64,000 nt of DNA. It comes from Anoxybacillus sp050480245 (lineage in GTDB: Bacteria > Bacillota > Bacilli > Bacillales > Anoxybacillaceae). The stretch is from assembly GCA_050480245.1 (NCBI GenBank), contig JBCNEQ010000004.1; one strand, written 5' to 3'. How positions within the stretch are numbered: the stretch's first letter is position 1; each line of letters starts with the position of its first letter. The position numbers and the translations under genes are program-made. This document shows positions 33,534 through 40,908 of the stretch, in pieces. A model generated the notes under the pieces. That model saw nothing but the letters and a program-made list of their open reading frames with translations. It was not told the DNA's origin and did no database searches.

Positions 33534-34166
33534 TTATTGCATAAGTTTTTCCCATACTTCTGCAACGAAAAATTTCACTTCGACTTGTTGCTCATCTTCA
33601 ACAACGAGCGGCTGTTCCTCCATTTGTTCAACTTGTGTCTTTTGTTCGACTTGTTTTTCCGCAGGACGAACGGCTTCACCTGTTGAAAAATCGAGAAAAC
33701 AAAGCGGCGGGAATAAAACGCACCACCAGTTTGCTCCTTCACCTTTGCCGAGCGTAATTAAGACCGCATCGTACTCACCTGCGGGATATACGTATGAACC
33801 GTATATTTTCGTCGGGAACGATACACGCCCAAACGTCACTTTGTACGACTGATCGCTCTTTTTTTCTTGAAGAACGCGGGCAACCGTTTGTTCAATTTCG
33901 GGCACATGTTGTGCAATGACTTGTTTTGCTTCTTCAAATGATGTTAAGTCGCTTACCCATGCCGTAATTTGCTCATTGACTGCATCGCGAACCGCGCGCT
34001 TTAACGCTTGGTCATCTGGCGAATCGCTATTCGCTAAAATGCGCAAACGTACCGCTTCATTTGGAATGACGACATCTCCTTGCGCTTCTGTTTGTTGACC
34101 GTATATTGTAATAATCGCACCGATCATAATCATTGTCATATATAAAATAATCACGTATTTGTTCAT
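33534..34166 (-). CDS. spoIIR: Stage II sporulation protein R (SpoIIR)
   Basis: Forespore-made secreted signal that activates the protease SpoIIGA in the mother-cell membrane so that pro-sigma-E is processed. 210 residues: signal peptide/anchor at about 4-22, then the family domain IPNEAVRLRILANSDSPDDQALKRAVRDAV and YKVTFGRVSFPTKIYGSYVYPAGEYDAVLITLGKGEGANWWCVLFPPLCFLD. The C-terminal part (RPAEKQVEQKTQVEQMEEQPLVVEDE) is a hydrophilic insert before the last conserved VKFFVAEVWEKL. A sigma-F promoter at 34193-34221 fits forespore expression. Confidence 0.95.
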   Translation of the reverse strand: MNKYVIILYMTMIMIGAIITIYGQQTEAQGDVVIPNEAVRLRILANSDSPDDQALKRAVRDAVNEQITAWVSDLTSFEEAKQVIAQHVPEIEQTVARVLQEKKSDQSYKVTFGRVSFPTKIYGSYVYPAGEYDAVLITLGKGEGANWWCVLFPPLCFLDFSTGEAVRPAEKQVEQKTQVEQMEEQPLVVEDEQQVEVKFFVAEVWEKLMQ

Positions 34167-34192
34167 CGTTTACCTCCCCTTTCTTGTTATGC

Positions 34193-34221
34193 AGTATAAC
34201 CAGAAAAGGAGGTTGATAAAC
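34193..34221 (-). promoter_or_regulatory. Sigma-F promoter of spoIIR
   Basis: GTTTA (rev. 34217-34221), 15 bases, then GGTTATACT (rev. 34193-34201). This matches the sigma-F consensus GYWTA-N15-GGNRANAMT with one mismatch. Confidence 0.6.
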
Positions 34222-34229
34222 TATGAAAA

Positions 34230-34266
34230 TGAAAAAATATAAAAAGCTTCCGATGTTACTCGGAAG
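34230..34266 (-). terminator. Terminator of prfA-prmC
   Basis: CTTCCGA/TCGGAAG stem (34247-34253 with 34260-34266), hexaloop, then CTTTTTATATTTTTT on the minus strand. It overlaps the prmC stop. Confidence 0.85.
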
Positions 34267-35107
34267 CGAGATCAGCGACGACGATGCGCTCTTTACCGTT
34301 GATATCAAAAAGGACATCGACATACGCGGAAGGAAATGTTTGGTGCAACATCGTTTTGACAGCTTGCCCTTGTCCGTGACCGATTTCAAATGCAATCAGC
34401 GCTTGTGGGGTAACTACATGTGGCAGCTGCTCCGTCAAGCGACGATAAAATAACAAGCCATCTTCGCCACCGACAAGCGCACGAAGCGGTTCTTTTTGCA
34501 CGACAGGCGATAGCGTCGGAATGTCACGCGCTGGAATGTATGGCGGATTAGACACAACGACATCGACTTGTATGCCACAGTCGATAATCGGTTGCAATAA
34601 GTCCCCTTCGAACCAATGCACGCAAGCGCCAAGCTGAGCGGCATTTTTTTTCGCGACTTCAAGCGATGAAGCGGCAATATCAATGCCATACACATGCCAC
34701 GCTGGTCGTTCTAACGACAATGTAATCGCAATCGCTCCGCTTCCTGTCCCGACATCAACGACGTGAAGCGGCTGTTTTCGTGCGCGCGCAAGCACATGGG
34801 AAACGAGCTCTTCTGTTTCTGGACGTGGAATTAATACATGCTCATTGACTATAAACGTTCGTCCATAAAACTGCTCACGTCCGATAATATATTGAATCGG
34901 AATATGTTCAAGCGCATGTTTTTTCACATCAGCCATAAATGCTTGCTTGCTCGTCTCATCCATTGGATCACGCAACGAAGCAAATAGTTGCGCGCGCGTC
35001 ATTTGTAAATGGTGACGCAACAACCATTCCGCAGCCGTTTCTTCCTTCCCGTGTTCTCGGAAAAAAGAAGAAGCCCATTGAAGGACTTCATATATTTTAC
35101 TGCTCAT
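34256..35107 (-). CDS. prmC: Release factor glutamine methyltransferase PrmC
   Basis: SAM-dependent methylation of the Gln in the GGQ motif of release factors. 283 residues: N-terminal helical domain (about 1-80), then the Rossmann methyltransferase with VVDVGTGSGAIAITLS at about 113-128 and the catalytic VVSNPPYIPARD at about 184-195. Its start overlaps the end of prfA, the gene for its own substrate, by 11 bases. Confidence 0.96.
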   Translation of the reverse strand: MSSKIYEVLQWASSFFREHGKEETAAEWLLRHHLQMTRAQLFASLRDPMDETSKQAFMADVKKHALEHIPIQYIIGREQFYGRTFIVNEHVLIPRPETEELVSHVLARARKQPLHVVDVGTGSGAIAITLSLERPAWHVYGIDIAASSLEVAKKNAAQLGACVHWFEGDLLQPIIDCGIQVDVVVSNPPYIPARDIPTLSPVVQKEPLRALVGGEDGLLFYRRLTEQLPHVVTPQALIAFEIGHGQGQAVKTMLHQTFPSAYVDVLFDINGKERIVVADLASE

Positions 35108-36173
35108 TGTTCGCTTGCTCCAATTTTTTCGATTGATCGTCTAAAATGAGCGCATCAATAATTTCATCTAACTTTCCTTCTAACACTTGATCAAGTTTTT
35201 GAATCGTCAAGCCGATGCGATGGTCTGTCACACGGTTTTGTGGGAAGTTGTACGTGCGAATGCGTTCAGAGCGATCGCCTGTGCCGACCGCCTGTTTGCG
35301 CGTTTGATCGTATTCTGCACGCGCTTCTTGTTGGTATTTATCGTAAATGCGTGCGCGCAATACTTTCATCGCTTTTTCTTTATTTTTAATTTGCGATTTT
35401 TCGTCTTGGCACGATACGACGATTCCTGTTGGAATGTGCGTTAAACGAACAGCCGACATCGTCGTATTGACGCTTTGTCCCCCCGGACCGCTCGATGCGA
35501 ACGTATCAACACGAATGTCTTTTTCGTTAATTTCGATTTCAATTTCTTCCATCTCTGGCAAACATGCAACCGTTGCTGTGGATGTATGAATGCGTCCACC
35601 AGATTCTGTCTCAGGTACGCGCTGAACGCGATGAGCACCGTTTTCGAATTTCAGCTTCGAATATGCCCCTTTTCCTTGAATCATAAAAATAATTTCTTTA
35701 TAGCCACCAAGCCCTGTAGGATGTGCTTCAATCACTTCTGTTTTCCATCCTTGCGACTCCGCATAGCGCGTATACATGCGATACAAATCGCCTGCAAAAA
35801 GCGCGGCTTCCTCGCCACCTGCCGCTCCGCGAATTTCCATAATGACGTTTTTGTCATCGTTTGGATCTTTCGGAAGCAACAATACTTTTAACTTTTCAAC
35901 AAGCTGTTCTTCGCGCTCTTCTAGTTCGTTAATTTCTTCTTTCACCATTTCGCGCATGTCCGGATCGAGCTTTTCTTCCAACATCGCTTTCGCATCTGCT
36001 AACTGCTCACGCACCGATTTATATTCGCGATACGTTTGTACCGTTTCCGCTAAATCGGATTGCTCTTTTGAGTAATCACGCAACTTTTTCGGATCATTTA
36101 ACACATCTGGATCCATTAATAGTTCATTTAATTTTTCATAACGGGCTTCTACCGCTTGTAAACGGTCAAACAC
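35097..36173 (-). CDS. prfA: Peptide chain release factor 1
   Basis: Recognises UAA and UAG stops and triggers peptide release. 358 residues with the GGQ loop SSGPGGQSVNTTMSAVRLTHIPTG near residue 230. The start is GTG at 36173, six bases after AGGGGTG, giving MFDRLQAVEARYEKLNELL as in homologues. In B. subtilis tdk lies near by on the upstream side; here the two are separated by the ~7.5-kb alcohol/aldehyde island. Confidence 0.97.
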   Translation of the reverse strand: MFDRLQAVEARYEKLNELLMDPDVLNDPKKLRDYSKEQSDLAETVQTYREYKSVREQLADAKAMLEEKLDPDMREMVKEEINELEEREEQLVEKLKVLLLPKDPNDDKNVIMEIRGAAGGEEAALFAGDLYRMYTRYAESQGWKTEVIEAHPTGLGGYKEIIFMIQGKGAYSKLKFENGAHRVQRVPETESGGRIHTSTATVACLPEMEEIEIEINEKDIRVDTFASSGPGGQSVNTTMSAVRLTHIPTGIVVSCQDEKSQIKNKEKAMKVLRARIYDKYQQEARAEYDQTRKQAVGTGDRSERIRTYNFPQNRVTDHRIGLTIQKLDQVLEGKLDEIIDALILDDQSKKLEQANNEQ

Positions 36174-36245
36174 AATATTCACCCCTATCCTTGTTCCATA
36201 CACAGTCTAATTTGTAATTGTACTACATTTTAATGAAATAAGAAA

Positions 36246-36305
36246 GTCCATTTAAAATTGTTACAATTTTGTGAACGAAATATCATTTATTTGAGAAAAA
36301 TGGAC
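36246..36305. promoter_or_regulatory. Candidate enhancer (UAS) for the sigma-54 activator
   Basis: Two nested symmetries about 55-115 bp upstream of the -24 element: GTCCATTT (36246-36253) with its inverse AAATGGAC (36298-36305), and a perfect palindrome AAAATTGT-T-ACAATTTT at 36254-36270. This is where a bacterial enhancer-binding protein would be expected to bind. It has no other visible role. Confidence 0.5.
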
Positions 36306-36358
36306 AAAAATTCGGCAATATATATTAGTTTATGCCTATTTTCATAGTTAATTAAAGT

Positions 36359-36375
36359 TGGCATGATTTTTGCTT
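36359..36375 (+). promoter_or_regulatory. Sigma-54 (-24/-12) promoter of the ADH-ALDH operon
   Basis: TTGGCATGATTTTTGCTT, with the invariant GG at 36360-36361 and GC at 36372-36373 separated by exactly ten bases. It lies 45 bases upstream of the adh start and is the only sigma-54 site I found near this island. Confidence 0.85.
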
Positions 36376-36419
36376 GAATAATATGCGAACAAAAAATTTT
36401 TGGAAAGGGGATCAAGAAA

Positions 36420-37430
36420 ATGAAAGCTGCAGTCGTTCACGGGTTCAAACAAAAGCTAAGCATCGAAGAGGTAGAAAAACCGAAGTTAGGGTACGGTGAG
36501 GTACTTGTCAAAATCGAGGCTTGTGGAGTATGCCACACCGATTTACATGCAGCTCATGGGGACTGGCCAATTAAACCTAAACTCCCTCTCATCCCTGGTC
36601 ATGAAGGAGTTGGAGTCGTTGTCGAAATAGGAGAGGGAGTCAAAACGATAAAAATTGGTGATCGGGTTGGTGTTCCATGGCTATATTCAGCGTGTGGGGA
36701 GTGTGAATATTGCCTAGGTGGACAAGAAACACTTTGTCCACATCAATTAAATGGCGGCTACTCAGTAGACGGTGGATATGCGGAATATTGCAAGGCCCCA
36801 GCAGACTATGTAGCAAGAATACCTGAAAATCTAGATCCGGTAGAAGTCGCACCTATTCTTTGCGCTGGGGTGACCACATATAAAGCTTTAAAAGTATCGA
36901 ATGCCAAACCAGGTGACTGGGTTGCCATTTACGGGATTGGTGGGTTAGGCCATATCGCTTTACAATATGCTAAAGCCATGGGGTTCAATGTTGTTGCTGT
37001 AGACATTAGCGATGAAAAAATAGAACTCGCAACAAAATTAGGAGCAGATATTGCTGTTAACGGACTAAAAGAGGATCCGGTAACGGCAATCCGTGAAAAA
37101 GTGGGCGGGGTTCAGGCTGCTATTAGTGTTGCTGTGACAAAAAAAGCCTTTGAACAAGCTTATCAGTCTGTTAAGCGTGGGGGATGCCTCGTTGTTGTGG
37201 GCTTACCTAACGATGAATTACCAATACCGATTTTTGATACGGTCTTAAATGGTATTACAGTAAAAGGATCGATCGTCGGAACAAGAAAAGACATGCAGGA
37301 AGCATTAGATTTTGCGGCTCGAGGGAAAGTTCGTCCAATCGTGGAAGCTGTTCCGTTAGATAAGGTCAATGAAGTATTCGAGAGAATGGAGAAGGGACAG
37401 ATCAACGGACGTGTTGTTTTAACTTTGTAA
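36420..37430 (+). CDS. adhT: Zinc-dependent alcohol dehydrogenase (thermophilic AdhT type)
   Basis: NAD-dependent medium-chain alcohol dehydrogenase oxidising ethanol and other primary alcohols to aldehydes. 336 residues, closely resembling the ADH-T of Geobacillus stearothermophilus. Catalytic zinc ligands Cys38 and His61 (EACGVCHTDLHAAHG; IPGHEGVG) and a third Cys near 148; structural zinc cysteines at 92, 95, 98 and 106 (CGECEYCLGGQETLC); NAD motif YGIGGLGHIALQYAKAMG at about 172-189. ATG follows GGAAAGGGG. It opens the plus-strand operon with the ALDH gene and is driven by the sigma-54 promoter at 36359. Confidence 0.95.
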   Translation: MKAAVVHGFKQKLSIEEVEKPKLGYGEVLVKIEACGVCHTDLHAAHGDWPIKPKLPLIPGHEGVGVVVEIGEGVKTIKIGDRVGVPWLYSACGECEYCLGGQETLCPHQLNGGYSVDGGYAEYCKAPADYVARIPENLDPVEVAPILCAGVTTYKALKVSNAKPGDWVAIYGIGGLGHIALQYAKAMGFNVVAVDISDEKIELATKLGADIAVNGLKEDPVTAIREKVGGVQAAISVAVTKKAFEQAYQSVKRGGCLVVVGLPNDELPIPIFDTVLNGITVKGSIVGTRKDMQEALDFAARGKVRPIVEAVPLDKVNEVFERMEKGQINGRVVLTL

Positions 37431-37492
37431 AAATCATAAGGAAACGGGGGTACCATCCCCCAATCTAAAAGTTTAAAAGGGGAGGAATTTAC

Positions 37493-39013
37493 ATGATTTA
37501 CGCCCAACCGGGACAACCTGGTTCACTCATTACATTCAAAAAGAGATATGAAAATTTCATCGGTGGGGAATGGGTCCCGCCAATAGATGGGGAATATTTT
37601 GAAAACATTTCACCTGTTACTGGACAAGTATATTGCGAGGTCCCTCGTTCAAAAGCTGCTGATATTGAATTAGCACTCGACGCAGCTCATGCAGCAAAAG
37701 AAGCATGGGGACGTACATCTGTTGCTGAACGGGCACGTCTGCTCAATAAAATCGCAGACCGAATGGAAGAAAACTTAGACATGCTTGCCGTGGCGGAAAC
37801 GTGGGAAAATGGAAAGCCGATTCGTGAAACACGTGCGGCTGACATTCCTCTAGCTATTGATCATTTCCGCTATTTTGCCGGCTGCATTCGCGCTGAGGAA
37901 GGCACGTTGGCAGAGATTGACGCGGATACCGTCGCTTATCATTTTAAAGAGCCGCTCGGCGTTGTCGGACAAATTATTCCATGGAATTTCCCAATTTTAA
38001 TGGCGGCTTGGAAACTCGCACCTGCTTTAGCTGCTGGCAACTGCGTTGTACTAAAGCCAGCTGAACAAACACCGACATCGATTCTCGTGCTGATCGAACT
38101 CATTCAAGATTTACTACCAAAAGGCATTGTGAATGTCGTCAATGGATTTGGTCTTGAAGCTGGCAAACCGCTCGCTTCTAACCCACGTATCGCAAAAGTT
38201 GCCTTTACCGGCGAAACGACGACGGGACGTCTCATTATGCAGTATGCATCTCAAAACTTAATTCCGGTCACACTTGAACTTGGGGGAAAATCACCAAACA
38301 TTTTCTTCGCCGATGTCGCTGCGAAAGATGACGAATTTTTTGATAAAGCGCTTGAAGGATTTACAATGTTCGCTCTAAACCAAGGGGAAGTTTGTACATG
38401 CCCTTCGCGTGCATTAATCGAAGAATCCATTTACGATGTATTTATGGAACGAGCATTAGAGCGAGTCAAACAAATTAAACAAGGCAACCCGCTCGATACG
38501 AGCACAATGATCGGTGCTCAAGCCTCGTCCGAACAGCTAGAAAAAATTTTGTCATACATTGATATCGGTAAACAAGAAGGAGCTGAACTTCTCATCGGTG
38601 GCGAACGCAACATGTTAGAAGGGGATTTACAAGGTGGTTATTATATGAAGCCAACCGTCTTTAAGGGACATAATCGGATGCGTATTTTCCAAGAAGAAAT
38701 TTTCGGTCCCGTTGTTTCCGTCACAACATTTAAGGATCAAGATGAAGCGTTATCGATTGCCAATGATACATTATACGGACTTGGTGCCGGAATATGGACG
38801 CGCGATATAAATACCGCATACCGATTTGGTCGCGGCATTCAAGCTGGACGCGTTTGGACGAATTGTTATCACACTTATCCGGCTCATGCAGCGTTTGGTG
38901 GATATAAAATGTCAGGAATCGGTCGTGAAACGCACAAAATGATGCTCGAACATTATCAACAAACGAAAAACTTACTTGTTAGCTATTCGCCGAAAAAACT
39001 TGGATTTTTCTAA
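37493..39013 (+). CDS. NAD-dependent (acet)aldehyde dehydrogenase, ExaC/AcoD type
   Basis: Oxidises the aldehyde made by the upstream ADH to the acid. 506 residues with PWNFPILMAAWKLAPALAAGNCVVLKPAEQTPTS (cofactor), VAFTGETTTGR, the general-base Glu in VTLELGGKSPNIFF and the catalytic Cys in NQGEVCTCPSRALI near residue 300. The double-Cys CTC pattern and an adjoining DUF779 gene are typical of acetaldehyde dehydrogenases found with ethanol oxidation or acetoin systems. It has a strong AAAAGGGGAGG site. Between it and adhT is a small GGGGG/CCCCC hairpin (37446-37461) without a T-run. A terminator follows. Confidence 0.93.
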   Translation: MIYAQPGQPGSLITFKKRYENFIGGEWVPPIDGEYFENISPVTGQVYCEVPRSKAADIELALDAAHAAKEAWGRTSVAERARLLNKIADRMEENLDMLAVAETWENGKPIRETRAADIPLAIDHFRYFAGCIRAEEGTLAEIDADTVAYHFKEPLGVVGQIIPWNFPILMAAWKLAPALAAGNCVVLKPAEQTPTSILVLIELIQDLLPKGIVNVVNGFGLEAGKPLASNPRIAKVAFTGETTTGRLIMQYASQNLIPVTLELGGKSPNIFFADVAAKDDEFFDKALEGFTMFALNQGEVCTCPSRALIEESIYDVFMERALERVKQIKQGNPLDTSTMIGAQASSEQLEKILSYIDIGKQEGAELLIGGERNMLEGDLQGGYYMKPTVFKGHNRMRIFQEEIFGPVVSVTTFKDQDEALSIANDTLYGLGAGIWTRDINTAYRFGRGIQAGRVWTNCYHTYPAHAAFGGYKMSGIGRETHKMMLEHYQQTKNLLVSYSPKKLGFF

Positions 39014-39019
39014 TCGTTC

Positions 39020-39049
39020 AGGCAGCGTCTCAAAAGCGCTGCCTTTTTT
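39020..39049 (+). terminator. Terminator between ALDH and DUF779 genes
   Basis: GGCAGCG/CGCTGCC stem (39021-39027 with 39037-39043) followed by TTTTTT. Placed inside the apparent operon, so it probably lowers DUF779 expression relative to ALDH rather than ending all transcripts. Confidence 0.8.
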
Positions 39050-39067
39050 GAAAGGAGCTGATTGTGC

Positions 39068-39397
39068 ATGCAACCGAAAGTAGTAGCGACCGAAGCTGCG
39101 CTACAACTTATCGAAAAATTAAAAGAAACATACGGTCCGCTTATGTTTCATCAATCTGGTGGTTGTTGTGATGGAAGCTCACCGATGTGTTATCCACAAG
39201 GGGAGTTTATGATCGGGGACTCAGACGTATTGCTTGGCGAAATCGGAGGATGCCCATTTTATATGCATGCTGCTCAATACGAATATTGGAAACATACGCA
39301 ACTAATTATTGATGTTGTACCTGGCCGCGGTGGCATGTTTTCACTTGAAGGGCGCGAAGGAGTACGTTTTTTAACAAGGTCGAGGAGACTTAATTAG
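39068..39397 (+). CDS. DUF779 family protein
   Basis: A 109-residue protein of DUF779, a family that commonly sits next to acetaldehyde dehydrogenase genes; its reaction is unknown. Two conserved cysteine-rich elements stand out: HQSGGCCDGSSPMCYPQGEF at about 33-52 and EIGGCPFYMHAAQYEYWKHTQLIIDVVPGRGGMFSLEGREGVRF. The Cys/His content suggests metal or redox binding (inference). The ATG at 39068 follows AAAGGAG by ten bases; the TTG two codons earlier is a less likely start. Confidence 0.85.
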   Translation: MQPKVVATEAALQLIEKLKETYGPLMFHQSGGCCDGSSPMCYPQGEFMIGDSDVLLGEIGGCPFYMHAAQYEYWKHTQLIIDVVPGRGGMFSLEGREGVRFLTRSRRLN

Positions 39398-39439
39398 GAA
39401 CACACTCTTTTGTGACGTTGTTATGCTTATTGTACAGAG

Positions 39440-39490
39440 GGGATCAGATCAAAAGTGATCTACAACTTTGAATCTGATCCCTTTTCTTTT
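39440..39490. terminator. Shared terminator between converging operons
   Basis: GGGATCAGAT/ATCTGATCCC stem (39440-39449 with 39472-39481), then TTTTCTTTT on the plus strand. It serves the DUF779 side and overlaps the last codons of the response-regulator gene coming from the other strand. Confidence 0.75.
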
Positions 39491-40908
39491 AGTAAGTACC
39501 TTAACTTTCGGACTGTAATATTTAAGCGCTCCGCTGCTTCTTTTCTGTTCCCAATAGTTTCTTTTAGCGTCTTCATAATAAACGAACGACTCATCTCTAC
39601 CTCCATCTCTCTGACTAAAGAAAGCACATATTCAAGATCCACTTTTTCATTGCTTCTCCACATGGACAAAACGTGGGTTACCCATTGTTGCAAATATACC
39701 TCGAAGTCTAATTCCTTTTTCTTGTCTTGCTCATCATCCGCTCGCTTCAAAGGTAGTGAAGCCTTTAATTTTTCAGGTAAATATGAAGGAGTAATAACAG
39801 CTGTTTCTCCTTCTGCTAATGTTACTGCTCGTTTGACGACATTAAATAACTCTCTTACATTTCCGGGCCAATAATATTGTCTCATACAAGCAATACTATC
39901 CTCAGAAAATGTCATAGAAATATTTAACTTTTTCAAAAAGTACTCAACGAGAAGCGGCAAATCTTCCAGACGTTCACGAAGTGGTGGGATAGTCAACTTC
40001 ACAACATCAAGGCGATAGAGCAAATCTTCCCGAAAGTTTCTTTCCTCCACCGCCTTAGCAAGATTTACATGAGTTGCGGCAATAATACGTGCATTTGTTT
40101 TCCGAACCGTTTCACCACCGACTCGCATATATTCCCCCGTCTCTAATACCCTCAACAACTTTACTTGTGTAGCAAGCGAAGCTTCACCGATTTCATCTAA
40201 GAACAACGTACCACGGTTAGCAATTTCGAAAATTCCCTTTTTTTCTTTTACTGCTCCCGTAAATGCTCCCTTTTCGTAGCCAAACAGCTCACTTTCCAAT
40301 AATGTTTCTGAAACCGCACCACAATTAACCCCAACAAAAGGATGATCATATCGCATACTAGCACTATGGATAAAATGAGCAAGAACTTCTTTTCCTGTAC
40401 CTGTTTCTCCTTCGATAAGTACATTTACATTTTTCTTTGCGATTTTATATGCAAACTTTAATAAATCATTCATCTCTTTATTCGTTCCAACGATAAACCC
40501 AAGCGTTTCAGCTAACTTATACATATCATTTTGTGTCGAAGTAACACCGCTATACAACAAACCATCAATTAGTTGTTCCAGTTGATCAATATCGTCAAAT
40601 GGTTTTTCCACATAGTCACTTGCCCCGTATTTGATTGCTTCCACCGCTGTTTTTACAGTACTATAGCCCGTCATCACCACAACTTTGCAAAAAGGAAGTG
40701 AAACCCTCAGTTGCTTTAACAAATCTAGCCCATTTGTATCCGGCAACTTCACATCAATTAATGCCAAATCAAAGTGATGCTGTCTAATAAGTTCGGAAAA
40801 GTCTTTTCCACTAAATCCAATCTTTACACTATAGCCTTTTCCCTCCAAAAAATGACTAAAAAATGTACCTACCTCACGCTCATCATCAATGACTAAAATA
40901 CTTTTCAT
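39460..40908 (-). CDS. Sigma-54-dependent response regulator (NtrC class)
   Basis: Phosphorylation-activated enhancer-binding protein, 482 residues. Receiver domain 1-120 with acidic pocket DDE (8-10), phospho-acceptor Asp52, Thr80 and Lys102. AAA+ domain about 135-375 with Walker A GETGTGKE (167-174), the sigma-54-contacting GAFTGA loop (214-219) and Walker B TLFLDEI (Asp238/Glu239). Fis-type helix-turn-helix at the end (ETIGNRKEAAERLNITVRKLRYLLKEKG). All elements look intact. It overlaps the sensor kinase gene by four bases (ATGA), so the two are a cognate pair. The likely target is the sigma-54 promoter at 36359. Confidence 0.95.
   Translation of the reverse strand: MKSILVIDDEREVGTFFSHFLEGKGYSVKIGFSGKDFSELIRQHHFDLALIDVKLPDTNGLDLLKQLRVSLPFCKVVVMTGYSTVKTAVEAIKYGASDYVEKPFDDIDQLEQLIDGLLYSGVTSTQNDMYKLAETLGFIVGTNKEMNDLLKFAYKIAKKNVNVLIEGETGTGKEVLAHFIHSASMRYDHPFVGVNCGAVSETLLESELFGYEKGAFTGAVKEKKGIFEIANRGTLFLDEIGEASLATQVKLLRVLETGEYMRVGGETVRKTNARIIAATHVNLAKAVEERNFREDLLYRLDVVKLTIPPLRERLEDLPLLVEYFLKKLNISMTFSEDSIACMRQYYWPGNVRELFNVVKRAVTLAEGETAVITPSYLPEKLKASLPLKRADDEQDKKKELDFEVYLQQWVTHVLSMWRSNEKVDLEYVLSLVREMEVEMSRSFIMKTLKETIGNRKEAAERLNITVRKLRYLLKEKGSDSKL

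Noticed and set aside
36268..36290. Rex (redox repressor) site upstream of adhT
   Set aside because: TTGTGAA is present only as a half site; the inverse half is missing.
37446..37461. GGGGG/CCCCC hairpin between adhT and ALDH as a terminator
   Set aside because: No T-run follows and the stem is only five pairs, so it is not an intrinsic terminator.
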